Shown: positions 9,301 through 17,885 of the stretch, one piece after another
Layout of the letters: every line of letters starts with the position of its first letter
Position numbering within the stretch: position 1 is the first letter of the stretch
Source: Flavobacterium jejuense
GTDB lineage: Bacteria > Bacteroidota > Bacteroidia > Flavobacteriales > Flavobacteriaceae
NCBI RefSeq assembly: GCF_006491595.2
Contig: NZ_VEVQ02000020.1
Coordinates: 1-64,000, forward strand
DNA length: 64,000 nucleotides
Direction of reading: 5' to 3'
The notes under the pieces: model-generated
Database searches by the model: none
Told to the model about the DNA's origin: nothing
What the model saw: the letters and a program-made list of their open reading frames with translations, nothing else
Position numbers and translations under genes: made by a program

Positions 9301-12299
9301 ATGAAGAGTTTGAAAAAATAGATTACAATATTAAATTTCAGCCAGACACTGTTCATGTTAGAAAATTAAAAACAAGTTCAGGAGATTACAAATACATTCA
9401 ATGGAGTGATTTTAAGTATTCAGATGATTTATTTATTGCAACAGGCCATGATATTACTCAAAAGATAATTGCAGAATATGAATATCAAACATTAATTCAA
9501 AATGCACCAGATATAATATATGATGCTAATAAACAGGGTTTTATTACCCTTATTAATGATGCGACACTTCGTATTCTTGGATATAGGAGAGAAGAAATCA
9601 TTGGTGCGCATTTCACTCATTTTTTAAGAACTGAAGATAAAGCTAAAGTATTGAGGTTTTATATCCCAGAAAATAAAGAACAAAATGATTTTGAGGCTTA
9701 TGTAATACCAGTTAAGGCAAAGTCTGGAAAAATGGTTTGGTTTTCCCAAAAAGTTAGAATTAAGAGGGATTTAGATAATAACTTAACAGGTTTTTCTTGT
9801 GTAATGAGAGATATTACCAATACGAAAAAACTTGAAGAACAAATTATTTATAAAAATAATATATTAACGCATTTATCTAAATACACCAATAAATTAATTC
9901 AAAAAGATGATGTTGATAAAATTTTTGATAAAACCTTAGGTGATCTTGCTAAAGCAATACAGTCTGATAGAGTTTGCTTTTATGAATATGACCCAGAACA
10001 AAAGGTTGTGAATCAAAAATTTGAATGGTTTGTTGAAAAAGAGATATTGAATACTAATAATCCTAATTTTAAAGGATTAAAAACATCTCAATACCCTCAA
10101 ATATTTGAAGCTTTATTTAAAAACAAATCTTTTCAAATCATAACTGATGATATAATAAATGTAGAACATAAAAAAAGTTTAAAAGAAAGAGGAATTCTTT
10201 CATCACTTTTGGTACCAGTTTTTCATATTAATAAATTAATAGGTTATTTAGGTTTTGATAATTTTAAAATTGTTAGAGTTTGGGATAAAGAAGAGATAAT
10301 TATTTTAGAAACATTGGCAAATAATATTGCGACTTCAATCATTAGAATTAAAAATAAAAAAGCACTACAAGAGAGTGAAGAAAAGTTTAAACTATTAGCT
10401 AATAATATTCCAGGAGGAGTTTACCTAGTTAAATTTGATAAAAAAAGAACAAAAGTTTTTCTTAATAATGAATTTGAAAAATTAACAGGTTATTCAAAAG
10501 AAGATTTCTTTTCAGAAAGAGTAAGACTTCATCAATTGTATCATCCAGATGATAAAGCTAAGGCACTTCAAGAAATTGATAAAGCTATAAAAGAAAAAAA
10601 ATCATTTTTAGTAACAAGTAGATTAATTAAAAAAGATGGTACAGAAATATGGATTGAGGAACATGGTGAAGCAATTATAGTTAATGATGTAGTTGAGTAT
10701 TTAGAAGGAGTATTAATTGATATTACAGAAAGAAAAAAAGCAGAAGAGGCAATATTAGCCAGAGAATTAGCGGAAACTTCTAATAAAGCAAAATCAGAGT
10801 TCTTAGCAAACATGAGTCATGAAATAAGAACACCTTTGAATGGAATCATTGGATTTAGTAAATTACTTCTTAATACAAGAATAACAGAAGTTCAAAAACA
10901 ATATTTACAAACAGTTAATCAATCTGCCGAGTCTTTATTAGATGTGGTTAATGATATTTTAGATTTATCAAAAATAGAGGCTGGTAAGTTATCTTTGGAA
11001 AATAGTAAAACAAGTTTGCATACAATTATAAACCAGTCTGTAGATATGGTTAAGTTTACAGCTCATCAAAAGAACATAGAACTTATTGTAAATGTTCAGG
11101 AACATATAGAGTGTAATATATGGACAGATGAAGTTCGTTTGAGACAAATTTTACAAAATTTACTTAGTAATGCAGTTAAATTCACTCTAAAAGGACAAAT
11201 TGAATTAAATATTACCGCTTCAAAAGTTAGGGAAAGTAAATCAAAAATACGTTTTGAAGTAAAAGATACAGGAATTGGAATCAAACCAGAGAATAAAGGA
11301 AAGATATTAGAAGCTTTTTCACAAGAAGACAGCTCAACTACAAGGAATTTTGGAGGGACAGGTTTAGGGTTATCCATTACGAATAGTCTTTTGAAATTAA
11401 TGTACAGTCAGTTAGAGATTAATAGTGAAGTAAAAAAAGGAAGTAGTTTTAGTTTTGAAATTGAACTTAAAACAGAACCGTGTGGGAATAAAAATATTTT
11501 AAATAACAAACTAAAAAGAGCACTTGTAGTCGAAGATAATCCTTTAGTTTGTGAAGTTATTGAAAGAATGTTTCGTTCCTTAAACTTACCATGTAAAACT
11601 ATTTCTACAAAAACAGATTTACCGAGTATAATAACAAATAAGGAAGAGTATGATCTTATACTCATTGATTATGAATTTTTAAATAAGAAAGTTACTCATG
11701 AAATAATCGATGTTGTTAGTCAAAATCAGCATAGGCATCTAATTATCATGCAAAATTCAACTTCCGATTTTATTTCAAACAAAAGTTTTAAGAATATCCA
11801 TAATGTTATAAAACCTTTGAAAATTAATGTACTTCAAAATTATTTAAATAAAATAAATAATCCTTTTCTTGATAATGAAATAGTCGATTTAACCTTAGTA
11901 AATAATGATAAAAATAAAATCAATATTTTAATAGTTGAAGACAACAAAGTTAATATGTTACTTACAAAAACATTACTTTTAAAAGCATTGCCAAATGCCA
12001 TTCTTTCAGAAGCGTCTAATGGACTTCAAGCTATTGAAGTGTTTAAAAAAACAAATCCAGAAATAATTCTAATGGATATTCAAATGCCAATAATGAATGG
12101 TTATGAAGCAACAGAAGTAATACGAAAAATGAATGCAGAAGTAGTTATTATTGCTCTAACAGCAGGTGTTATTACAGGAGAAAAAGAAAAATGTTTAGAT
12201 ATAGGTATGAATGATTTTATTTTAAAACCGATCGATAAAGAATATTTTGAAAAAACAGTAATTAAGTGGATAAAAACGGTTCATAAAATTTCCGTTTAG
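6333..12299 (+). CDS. Hybrid histidine kinase with propeller sensor, PAS/GAF and two receiver domains
   Basis: 1988 residues. Domains in order: signal peptide (1-22); periplasmic two-component-regulator propeller repeats (about 23-640, for example a blade with LLWYGSNGTGLIRYDG); a Y_Y_Y domain (about 645-735); a membrane helix near 740; a group of hydrophobic helices (about 770-925); PAS (about 950-1045); PAS (1052-1165); GAF (1180-1340); PAS (1350-1467); HisKA with phospho-acceptor His1496 in MSHEIRTPLNG; HATPase with DTGIGI and GGTGLGLS; receiver 1 (from about 1727, Asp1779); receiver 2 (from about 1864, Asp1915 in LMDIQMP). Unlike the classic polysaccharide-responsive hybrid regulators (HTCS), it ends in a receiver and lacks an AraC DNA-binding domain, so its output must pass to another protein. 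No partner regulator lies beside it. The ligand is unknown. Confidence 0.92.
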   Translation: MIKLYHLILFSFLLLISFPNYSQQYNFEIINQEKGFPTSSVNKIFKSSNGLLWYGSNGTGLIRYDGNSFINYNKFKDVENFFITDIAENDGKLFLLTKYRGILVFNGKEFIKSIDYLFVGNEIDVIRKIIKVGDIIYGISENRIYSIDENSKIHPLLSIESKKITKINTVSKLENKSLLIATDKGLFQYTDNRFFLLDFENKDICITETKNTFNYIGDDKGNIYIVHFNKDKYIYNRLIATVKGNSEENIHINNIYKTDSGNIWISGKNFEGVGVVYKSGNYTIIDSENGFPNTEINDIFVENSSLFLGSTTLGVIQFSNQTFVKYNNLPELKTKSIFAVSEHKKDLFVYSRDYGLNVFKRKDVFDLEFKKKIDFNTRVVNLLDFDEKLLIGSEKGLFTYNNDLINEVIPDIVVSSLKKDDKKRIWVTTIGDGLIILDSDFKKIGHFFKNKKVTNVYSVEKVKENEWLVASAIGLYSLYFENEEFKVKKKILNKLLFLSAKDKYNTVWYAGENKIYSVNSEHKIKSFETSDGLSSTLIYTLTGINDNVLVGSNLGLERITTGKNGEIINVESLNSSNMFDGIETNTKSDYIDHEGNIYFGTVKGLYKYYFKNQKERKAKRLTPIYITKLLVNNKDYDVKENNKYFNVPNENHRFGHSDNSLSFNIGQINSSLAQNNYYSYKLNGLNDFWTKPTKNKDISYYNLPPGSYKFYVKEVDSLGNDLGSVTYYSFVIRTPFYKTWWFILLICSLTIFAFNYLVRDSSRYNKDFVKNISENELQNDLKNYFLYFGIIIITTQIAYFVFEIYNENEVITKIILGFCSVFLYLFSYIHKIKKNLEWIFRFFFILITLVVLNNLSYSEINFVNFSEFLLLLFFSYNVFKKFRNYIIYTVIIVALVLCLLILEDENKGIYIQLLSASFIITIINFYRRINFLNTHDKLVFTNNIINQSNSITIACNKFGSVVFCSDSITAVLGYTPDQVLNYEFWNLTEDEEFEKIDYNIKFQPDTVHVRKLKTSSGDYKYIQWSDFKYSDDLFIATGHDITQKIIAEYEYQTLIQNAPDIIYDANKQGFITLINDATLRILGYRREEIIGAHFTHFLRTEDKAKVLRFYIPENKEQNDFEAYVIPVKAKSGKMVWFSQKVRIKRDLDNNLTGFSCVMRDITNTKKLEEQIIYKNNILTHLSKYTNKLIQKDDVDKIFDKTLGDLAKAIQSDRVCFYEYDPEQKVVNQKFEWFVEKEILNTNNPNFKGLKTSQYPQIFEALFKNKSFQIITDDIINVEHKKSLKERGILSSLLVPVFHINKLIGYLGFDNFKIVRVWDKEEIIILETLANNIATSIIRIKNKKALQESEEKFKLLANNIPGGVYLVKFDKKRTKVFLNNEFEKLTGYSKEDFFSERVRLHQLYHPDDKAKALQEIDKAIKEKKSFLVTSRLIKKDGTEIWIEEHGEAIIVNDVVEYLEGVLIDITERKKAEEAILARELAETSNKAKSEFLANMSHEIRTPLNGIIGFSKLLLNTRITEVQKQYLQTVNQSAESLLDVVNDILDLSKIEAGKLSLENSKTSLHTIINQSVDMVKFTAHQKNIELIVNVQEHIECNIWTDEVRLRQILQNLLSNAVKFTLKGQIELNITASKVRESKSKIRFEVKDTGIGIKPENKGKILEAFSQEDSSTTRNFGGTGLGLSITNSLLKLMYSQLEINSEVKKGSSFSFEIELKTEPCGNKNILNNKLKRALVVEDNPLVCEVIERMFRSLNLPCKTISTKTDLPSIITNKEEYDLILIDYEFLNKKVTHEIIDVVSQNQHRHLIIMQNSTSDFISNKSFKNIHNVIKPLKINVLQNYLNKINNPFLDNEIVDLTLVNNDKNKINILIVEDNKVNMLLTKTLLLKALPNAILSEASNGLQAIEVFKKTNPEIILMDIQMPIMNGYEATEVIRKMNAEVVIIALTAGVITGEKEKCLDIGMNDFILKPIDKEYFEKTVIKWIKTVHKISV

Positions 12300-12307
12300 T
12301 ATCTTTG
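12300..12307 (+). promoter_or_regulatory. Bacteroidetes -7 promoter element for the HMG-CoA reductase gene
   Basis: TATCTTTG matches the Bacteroidetes TAnnTTTG consensus, is followed by the common CA, and lies 25 bp before the start codon. It begins at the last base of the kinase gene. The -33 element is weak. Confidence 0.55.
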
Positions 12308-12332
12308 CAGTCATTTAAAGAAGATATAGTTT

Positions 12333-13649
12333 ATGACCCAAAATATAAAAGGTTTTTCAAAATTATCTAAAGAAGAAAAAATCAATTGGATTACTGAAAC
12401 CTATTTTTCTAATCCTTTAGAAGCGAAACAAATTGTCACTCAGTATTGGAATTCTAGTGAAAATTTACAAAAATTGCACGATGAGTTTATAGAAAACACT
12501 TTAACTAATTTTTATTTGCCTTACGGAGTAGCTCCTAATTTTGAGATTAATGGAAAAAGCTATACCATTCCTATGGCTATTGAGGAAAGTTCTGTTGTAG
12601 CAGCAGCTTCAAAAGCCGCTAAGTTTTGGGGAGAAAGAGGTGGTTTTAAAGCAACTGTAATTAGTACTGAAAAAATAGGTCAAGTTCATTTTCTTTTTAA
12701 TGGAGATTTTGAAAAATTGCACACTTTTTTCAATCAAATAAAATCAAAATTCTTTGCAGATACGGAAGCTTTTACAAAAAACATGCAAAAGCGTGGTGGA
12801 GGCATTTTGGATATACAATTAAAGGATAAAACAGCTCAATTATCCAACTATTACCAACTGCATGCCACTTTTAACACAAAAGACAGTATGGGTGCTAATT
12901 TCATCAATACGTGTTTGGAACAGTTTGCCAAAACCTTAGAAAACGAAGCACAAGAATATTCAGGATTTACTGAAACGGAGAAGAACATTCAAGTGATTAT
13001 GAGTATTTTGAGCAATTATGTGCCCAATTGTATCGTTAGGGCTGAGGTTTCTTGTTCGATTTCTCAAATGAGTGAAGATCCTTCGATTGATTCAAAAGAG
13101 TTTGCCGAAAAATTTGTAAATGCTGTAAAAATAGCCGAAATCGAACCTTACAGAGCAGTGACACACAACAAAGGTATCATGAACGGTATCGATGCCGTAG
13201 TTTTAGCAACAGGTAACGACTTTAGAGCTATCGAAGCTGGAGTTCATGCTTATGCTAGTAAATCAGGGCAATATAGCAGTTTGTCTCATGCCAAAATTGA
13301 AAATGATATTTTTACGTTTTGGATCGAAGTGCCTTTAGCGTTAGGAACCATTGGTGGTTTAACAACTTTACATCCCTTAGTGAAATTTTCTCTAGAAATG
13401 TTGGGAAATCCAAGTGCTGAGGAATTAATGAAAATTGTAGCTGTAACTGGATTGGCTCAAAACTTTGCAGCTGTTCGTTCGCTAACTACTACAGGAATTC
13501 AGCAAGGACACATGAAAATGCACATCAATAACATTTTAAACCAACACCAAGCAACTAAAGAAGAGAAAGCACAAGTGCTAGATTATTTCAAAAACACTAC
13601 TATTTCGCACAGTTTAGTGGTCGATTATTTAGAAAGTTTAAGAAAATAA
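12333..13649 (+). CDS. mvaA: Hydroxymethylglutaryl-CoA reductase, class II (degradative type)
   Basis: 438 residues, the usual length of class II bacterial HMG-CoA reductases. Family landmarks: AIEESSVVAAASKAAKFW (about 82-99) with the catalytic glutamate; the NKGIMNGIDAVVLATGNDFR segment with the catalytic lysine and aspartate regions; LGTIGGLTTLHP in the nucleotide-binding part; and QQGHMKMH near the C-terminus with the catalytic histidine. The enzyme interconverts HMG-CoA and mevalonate. The 'degradative' family name comes from Pseudomonas, but in flavobacteria the same class serves the mevalonate route to isoprenoids. The GHMP kinase gene 124 bp downstream, on the same strand, supports that role. 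Confidence 0.93.
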   Translation: MTQNIKGFSKLSKEEKINWITETYFSNPLEAKQIVTQYWNSSENLQKLHDEFIENTLTNFYLPYGVAPNFEINGKSYTIPMAIEESSVVAAASKAAKFWGERGGFKATVISTEKIGQVHFLFNGDFEKLHTFFNQIKSKFFADTEAFTKNMQKRGGGILDIQLKDKTAQLSNYYQLHATFNTKDSMGANFINTCLEQFAKTLENEAQEYSGFTETEKNIQVIMSILSNYVPNCIVRAEVSCSISQMSEDPSIDSKEFAEKFVNAVKIAEIEPYRAVTHNKGIMNGIDAVVLATGNDFRAIEAGVHAYASKSGQYSSLSHAKIENDIFTFWIEVPLALGTIGGLTTLHPLVKFSLEMLGNPSAEELMKIVAVTGLAQNFAAVRSLTTTGIQQGHMKMHINNILNQHQATKEEKAQVLDYFKNTTISHSLVVDYLESLRK

Positions 13650-13654
13650 TTTTT

Positions 13655-13760
13655 AGGAGCTATTTCCTGCTTTCCGCTATATCTTTCTTTGCGAGAAACT
13701 AAGTAGTTAAAAACAAGAAAGTAATACGCAAAGAAAGGATGCCGCTGCAATCAGGGCTAA
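13655..13760. repeat. Dispersed palindromic element, copy A
   Basis: The outer parts read GGAGCTATTTCCTGCTTTCC and GGATGCCGCTGCAATCAGGG. Between them TCTTTCTTTGCG pairs with CGCAAAGAAAGGA, making a hairpin. A reverse-orientation relative lies at 14766-14830 and a partial one at 31386-31433. It occupies the gap between the HMG-CoA reductase and GHMP kinase genes and may act as a terminator or mRNA processing site. Confidence 0.7.
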
Positions 13761-13772
13761 AACAAAATAAGC

Positions 13773-14690
13773 ATGCAAAAACAAACCTTTTATAGTAACG
13801 GAAAACTATTGCTTACAGGAGAATATGTCGTTCTAGACGGAGCAAAAGCATTAGCCGTTCCCACAAAATTCGGACAAAATTTAGTGGTTGATTCAGGGAA
13901 AAACAAAGAAATTAATTGGAAAAGTTTTGATTCTGATGCTACAATTTGGTTTCAAGATGTCTTAACATTCGAAGAAATTCAACATAAAAAAGTACAAGAA
14001 TCTAATTCGAAAATTAAAAATACTTTATTAGAAATTCTGCATCAAGCATTTGTTCAAAATCCGAAATTCTTAACTGAAAGTGAAGGCTATACTATAGAAA
14101 CCCATTTAACTTTTCCCCGACTTTGGGGTTTAGGTACTTCTTCTACCTTAATTAACAATATTGGACTTTGGCTTGAAATAGATGCGTTTGAACTACTACA
14201 AAAAAGTTTTGGAGGGAGTGGTTACGATATCGCATGTGCGCAAAATAACAGACCTATACTGTATGCTGTAGAAAATGGAAAACCAACCACCGAAATAGTA
14301 CATTTCGATCCGCCTTTTAAAGAAAACATTCACTTTGTGTATCTCAACAAAAAACAAAGTAGTAAATCCGCTATTGCTAACTATATCAATAAACAACACC
14401 GAGTAGATAAAGTAATTGCAAAAATAAATGCCATTACTCAAGAAGCATTACAAGTAACAGAAGGAAGAGACTTTGCCTTATTAATGGAAAAACACCAAGC
14501 CATCATGAGTGATGTTTTAGAAACTCAAACCGTAAAAGAACAATTGTTCCACGACTTCAAAGGTGTAGCAAAAAGTCTAGGAGCATGGGGAGGCGATTTT
14601 GTTATGGTAATTTCAAAAAACAACCCAAAAGAGTATTTTATAGATAAAGGTTATACTACGATTTTGAGTTATGAGGAAATGGTGTTGTGA
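13773..14690 (+). CDS. GYDIA-family GHMP kinase (mevalonate-pathway kinase-like)
   Basis: 305 residues of the GHMP kinase superfamily (galactokinase/homoserine/mevalonate/phosphomevalonate kinases). The N-terminal strand GKLLLTGEYVVLDG is typical of mevalonate and phosphomevalonate kinases. The ATP-binding loop is the variant LWGLGTSSTL, and the name-giving motif GGSGYDIACA comes after it. The C-terminal part (SLGAWGGDFVMVIS) matches the GHMP C-terminal substrate loop. Position directly after HMG-CoA reductase suggests phosphorylation of mevalonate or phosphomevalonate, but which step cannot be fixed from sequence. Confidence 0.85.
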   Translation: MQKQTFYSNGKLLLTGEYVVLDGAKALAVPTKFGQNLVVDSGKNKEINWKSFDSDATIWFQDVLTFEEIQHKKVQESNSKIKNTLLEILHQAFVQNPKFLTESEGYTIETHLTFPRLWGLGTSSTLINNIGLWLEIDAFELLQKSFGGSGYDIACAQNNRPILYAVENGKPTTEIVHFDPPFKENIHFVYLNKKQSSKSAIANYINKQHRVDKVIAKINAITQEALQVTEGRDFALLMEKHQAIMSDVLETQTVKEQLFHDFKGVAKSLGAWGGDFVMVISKNNPKEYFIDKGYTTILSYEEMVL

Positions 14691-14765
14691 GAATTAATTA
14701 TTTAATAATTAAATAATTATTTTGATTTTAATTAAAATGATGTATAGAAATTCTAAACGTCAATT

Positions 14766-14830
14766 ATAGCCTCGATAGGAACGGCATCCTTTTCTTTTTT
14801 TTAAAGAAAAGATATAGTGGATAGCGAGTG
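14766..14830 (-). repeat. Dispersed palindromic element, copy B (reverse orientation)
   Basis: Read on the minus strand it gives CGCTATCCACTATATCTTTT, a T/A-rich hairpin, then AAGGATGCCGTTCCTATCGA. This matches the layout and flanks of copy A at 13655-13760. The central hairpin is shorter (TTTTCTTT paired with AAAGAAAA). Confidence 0.7.
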
Positions 14831-14999
14831 TGTTTTTCTACCAAAGGACAGTTTTTGTGCTCCAAAAAAATCATAAAATTAGTGTTTTCGATATGGGTAA
14901 AGAGTTGGGAATAAGAATCTTCTTGATTTATTCTTATTGAAAAAAACTACAGTGTTAATCATTTTCTTCTTATTTTTATTTTTTACAAAAAGAAAACAA

Positions 15000-15007
15000 T
15001 ACTTTTG
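15000..15007 (+). promoter_or_regulatory. Bacteroidetes -7 promoter element for GMP reductase
   Basis: TACTTTTG fits TAnnTTTG and lies 17 bp before the start codon. The upstream -33 region is only a T run, so the call is moderate. Confidence 0.45.
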
Positions 15008-15024
15008 GATAAAGCACTATAAAA

Positions 15025-16062
15025 ATGAGAATAGAAACCGACTTAAAATTAGGATTTAAAGATGTTATGATTCGTCCTAAACGTTCTACCTTAAGCAGTA
15101 GGGCGCAAGTAGATTTGGAACGTAACTTCAAATTTTTGCATAGTTCTGTAATTTGGAATGGTGTGCCTATTATGGCCGCAAATATGGATACAGTGGGAAC
15201 TTTTGAAATGGCAATCGAATTGGCAAAACATAAAATATTCACAGCCATTCATAAACATTACACTATTGAAGAGTGGAGTGATTTTCTAAAAAATGCTTCA
15301 GAAAATGTCACAGATTATATTGCAGTAAGTACAGGAACAGGAAAAGAAGATGAAAAAAAGATTAAGGAAATTTTTGAACTTTCCTCTAAGCTTAAATTTA
15401 TTTGCATTGATGTAGCCAATGGTTATTCGGAACATTTTGTAAAATTTGTAAAACAATCACGTAAAAATTTTCCAGATAAAGTCATTATTGCAGGTAATGT
15501 AGTAACTGGTGAAATGGTAGAAGAACTTTTATTAGCAGGAGCAGATATTATTAAAGTGGGCATTGGGCCGGGTTCGGTTTGTACGACTCGGGTAAAAACG
15601 GGTGTAGGTTATCCCCAACTTTCAGCCATAATTGAATGTGCAGATGCTGCTCACGGACTTGGAGGTCAAATCATAAGCGATGGAGGTTGTGCCATTCCAG
15701 GAGATGTAGCCAAAGCCTTTGGAGCAGGAGCAGACTTTGTAATGCTAGGAGGCATGCTTGCCGGTCATGAAGAGAGTGGAGGAGAAGTAATAGAAATAAA
15801 AGGAGAAAAATACAAACAATTTTATGGCATGAGTTCGGAAACTGCTATGGAAAAGTATGTTGGTGGAGTAGCTAATTATAGAGCTAGTGAAGGCAAAACC
15901 GTGAAAGTTGCTTTCAAAGGAAAAGTAGAAGATACTGTTCAAGATATTCTTGGCGGTTTAAGAAGTACATGTACTTATGTAGGAGCTTCTAAGTTAAAAG
16001 AACTCACTAAAAGAACTACTTTTATAAGAGTAGCGGAACAGGAAAATAGGGTTTATAATTAA
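15025..16062 (+). CDS. guaC: GMP reductase
   Basis: 345 residues, the length of the eukaryote/enterobacterial-type GMP reductase. It is a TIM barrel of the IMP dehydrogenase/GMP reductase family with no CBS domains. The catalytic loop is [18 protein letters not shown] with the nucleophile at Cys186, preceded by [11 protein letters not shown] and followed by [20 protein letters not shown], which binds the nucleotide phosphate. It reduces GMP to IMP with NADPH and returns guanine nucleotides to the purine pool. Single gene with its own promoter-like element and a terminator at 16088-16116. It is the last ordinary gene before the first RHS cassette. Confidence 0.95.
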   Translation: MRIETDLKLGFKDVMIRPKRSTLSSRAQVDLERNFKFLHSSVIWNGVPIMAANMDTVGTFEMAIELAKHKIFTAIHKHYTIEEWSDFLKNASENVTDYIAVSTGTGKEDEKKIKEIFELSSKLKFICIDVANGYSEHFVKFVKQSRKNFPDKVIIAGNVVTGEMVEELLLAGADIIKVGIGPGSVCTTRVKTGVGYPQLSAIIECADAAHGLGGQIISDGGCAIPGDVAKAFGAGADFVMLGGMLAGHEESGGEVIEIKGEKYKQFYGMSSETAMEKYVGGVANYRASEGKTVKVAFKGKVEDTVQDILGGLRSTCTYVGASKLKELTKRTTFIRVAEQENRVYN

Positions 16063-16087
16063 TTTTTTTAGTAACTCTATATATGTA

Positions 16088-16116
16088 AAAAAGCAACTTG
16101 TTAAAAGTTGCTTTTT
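16088..16116. terminator. Terminator after GMP reductase
   Basis: A 12-bp stem (16088-16099 with 16105-16116, AAAAAGCAACTT/AAGTTGCTTTTT) and a T run. Similar GCAACTT hairpins follow the other RHS tail loci (31480-31523 and 61560-61585). Confidence 0.85.
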
Positions 16117-16128
16117 GTTCTTTGTCTT

Positions 16129-16180
16129 GTCCACGAGCTAGAAGCTCGCGGAAGCGTTGCTGATTATTTAGAGATGCTCG
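16129..16180 (+). repeat. 52-bp RHS-cassette end repeat, copy 1
   Basis: It starts GTCCACGAGCTAGAAGCTCG, with the internal palindrome CGAGCT-AGA-AGCTCG, and ends GATTATTTAGAGATGCTCG. The copy at 31536-31587 matches at 48 of 52 positions. Each copy lies just beyond the 3' end of an RHS-tail immunity-type gene and next to a GCAACTT terminator, marking the distal edge of both cassettes. It is visibly more G+C-rich than its surroundings. Confidence 0.8.
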
Positions 16181-16200
16181 ACTACCTGAAGAAATCCTAT

Positions 16201-16779
16201 TTAATTACAGTTAGTCACAGGATTGGTGCAAATATTTTCAAATGGTAGCCAGCCTTTTATGTTGTTGTATTTAACAAAAACCCAATCAGAACTACAATTT
16301 ATTACGTTTAATCTAACTTCTTTGTTTATATATCCTATTATCTGTGAGTTTTTAGTAGGTTTTTCGTATAAATTTATCTTATTATCAGCATAATTATTTG
16401 TGCTAATCTCTATATTTTCAGACTTAATCCATAAATTCTCAAACTTTGGATTGAATTCATCTTTGCCAATTTGCAACCATCCATTAGCCGATTTTTTAAA
16501 TAAAAAACCACCTCCATAATCATATTCAAGATCGTCTTCAAATCTAAAATATTTTACGATATTCCCTTCAGGTAACTCAAAAAGCGGTATTGAATCTTTG
16601 TATACAACATAGGTTTCAAAACTACACTTTGTTTCAATTATTAAAGTGTCAATATTTATTTTGTCATTAGTTGATGTTTTACTCAGCGCTCCTGTTTCTT
16701 TATTATTTTTGCAAGAAATTAATAAAAAAATAATTTGAAATAATAAAACACTATAAATAAATCTATTATTTTTATCCAT
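16201..16779 (-). CDS. SH3-domain lipoprotein, likely immunity protein of RHS tail 1
   Basis: 192 residues from the start chosen at 16779 (MDKNNRF). An upstream in-frame ATG at 16821 would add 14 residues inside the preceding gene. A hydrophobic segment ends in LLISC, a lipoprotein signal with the modified Cys near residue 23, so it is probably a membrane-anchored periplasmic protein. The C-terminal 60 residues look like a bacterial SH3 domain (INLYEKPTKNSQIIGYI ... DWVFVKYNNIKGWLPFENI). The start overlaps the stop of the toxin half-gene in the 8-base string ATGGATAA, the tight coupling usual for toxin/immunity pairs. A periplasmic lipoprotein with an SH3 domain fits defence against a peptidoglycan-acting toxin. 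This function is inferred. Confidence 0.7.
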   Translation of the reverse strand: MDKNNRFIYSVLLFQIIFLLISCKNNKETGALSKTSTNDKINIDTLIIETKCSFETYVVYKDSIPLFELPEGNIVKYFRFEDDLEYDYGGGFLFKKSANGWLQIGKDEFNPKFENLWIKSENIEISTNNYADNKINLYEKPTKNSQIIGYINKEVRLNVINCSSDWVFVKYNNIKGWLPFENICTNPVTNCN

Positions 16780-17293
16780 CTTTTTTATCTTTTTTGTCAT
16801 TTTGTTTTTCTGGAAACTCATATTTATCCTTAACTACAGGCAGGTCTGTTTTTATTGTCTCTAACCATGGTGCTACATAAATTTCCATTGTTTCTATTTC
16901 AATTTTTATTGGATTATCTCTATGTACTCCAACTCCAATTTGAGCTTTTACTAATCGATTCTTTCCTATCATCATCAATTTTTCTTTTTTCGAAAATTGC
17001 AGAGAAGCTCCAAAATAGTTAAGTAAATTAACATTTATAATATTCAGCTCTTTATCAATTTTATCGAGTGATTCTTGAGCAAAAACAGATAAAAATTCAA
17101 TATATCTGGCCGGATCTACTAAAAAACAACCTGCTGAAGTTGGACTCTTTCCTCTACTATTGTACCCTGTTACTGGGTCGCTTTTATACTTATTAAAATT
17201 CTTATTCCAAGGATCAGGCCAAGCCGAATGCATATTTTGACCATCCATCCCTCCTTTTGGAATGACCTTGCCAGGACGCACGCACTCAAACAC
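16772..17293 (-). CDS. Detached C-terminal half of an RHS-tail toxin (L,D-transpeptidase-like motif)
   Basis: As it stands the frame opens with antisense RHS sequence (residues 1-14) and only from about 17260 downwards is it a real protein region. That region carries NMHSAWPDPWN and, about 30 residues later, SPTSAGCFLVDP. His plus SxGC in this spacing resembles the L,D-transpeptidase (YkuD-like) active site. There is no signal peptide or sensible start. The first 9 bases of the real part, CCAAAAGGA (coding PKG), form one arm of the inverted repeat at 17252-17260/17877-17885. If the segment between the arms is flipped, this half joins in phase to the RHS core and N-terminal toxin half now on the plus strand. 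If translated alone, Met at 17248 is the likeliest start. Probably silent in the present orientation. Confidence 0.65.
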   Translation of the reverse strand: MFECVRPGKVIPKGGMDGQNMHSAWPDPWNKNFNKYKSDPVTGYNSRGKSPTSAGCFLVDPARYIEFLSVFAQESLDKIDKELNIINVNLLNYFGASLQFSKKEKLMMIGKNRLVKAQIGVGVHRDNPIKIEIETMEIYVAPWLETIKTDLPVVKDKYEFPEKQNDKKDKKDG

Positions 17294-17885
17294 AGCCTAC
17301 CGTTACGGTTTCCAAGGACAAGAAAAAGATGATGAGTTAAAAGGGGAAGGAAATTCTTTAAATTACACTTTTAGAATGCATGACCCTCGAGTGGGTAGGT
17401 TTTTGAGCTTAGATCCTGTTTTTAGAGAATATCCAGGTATCTCAGCCTATAGTTTTGCAGCTAATAGACCTATAGATGGTATTGATCTAAATGGTTTATC
17501 TTGGACTCCTGTAATTGATAAAGATGGTAATGTGACTGGCTTTAAATGGGTAGATGATGCACCTGACCCAGCGAATCAGATATATAAATATGCAGTTTAT
17601 GTTAATGATCCAGGCACTTTTAATCCAGAAAATCCAACTAAAAATCGTAAACAAATAGGTACAGCAACTATAACAACATATGGTCTTACAGAAACTGACA
17701 TAAAAGAGTTTAAAGGAACATCTTATCCAGCTGATATTAAAAATTTACCAACTTCAAAACCAGGAATGTATACTGCTGTTTTAGGAATGCATAAAGGACA
17801 ATATCCAGCTCTTAGAGTATTAGACGGGGGAAGAGTTCCAACAATGAATGATTTTAACCCAGCCAAACCTAACAACCCAAAAGGA
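17252..17885. other. Putative invertible segment in RHS cassette 1
   Basis: 634 bp bounded by a perfect 9-bp inverted repeat, TCCTTTTGG (17252-17260) and CCAAAAGGA (17877-17885). Seen directly: both open frames crossing the arms read PKG in the same phase, and the outer side of the right arm continues as the minus-strand codons for DYYPFG, exactly as at the intact tail 2 (33063-33080). Inverting the segment recreates the junction GGTCATTCCAAAAGGATAG found at tail 2 and gives one 367-codon minus-strand frame ending at 16772. Whether it still inverts is unknown. Confidence 0.7.

Larger units (their letters stand above)
14691..15024. other. 334-bp intergenic region with repeat and promoter
   Basis: It holds an A+T-only palindromic stretch just after the GHMP kinase stop (about 14694-14725), the palindromic element copy B (14766-14830) and a promoter-like element before GMP reductase. 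No coding sequence is seen. Confidence 0.6.

Noticed and set aside
17253-17293. First 14 codons of the minus-strand frame ending at 16772 as a true N-terminus
   Set aside because: They are the exact complement of RHS codons for FGMTLPGRTHSN and exist only because of the present orientation.
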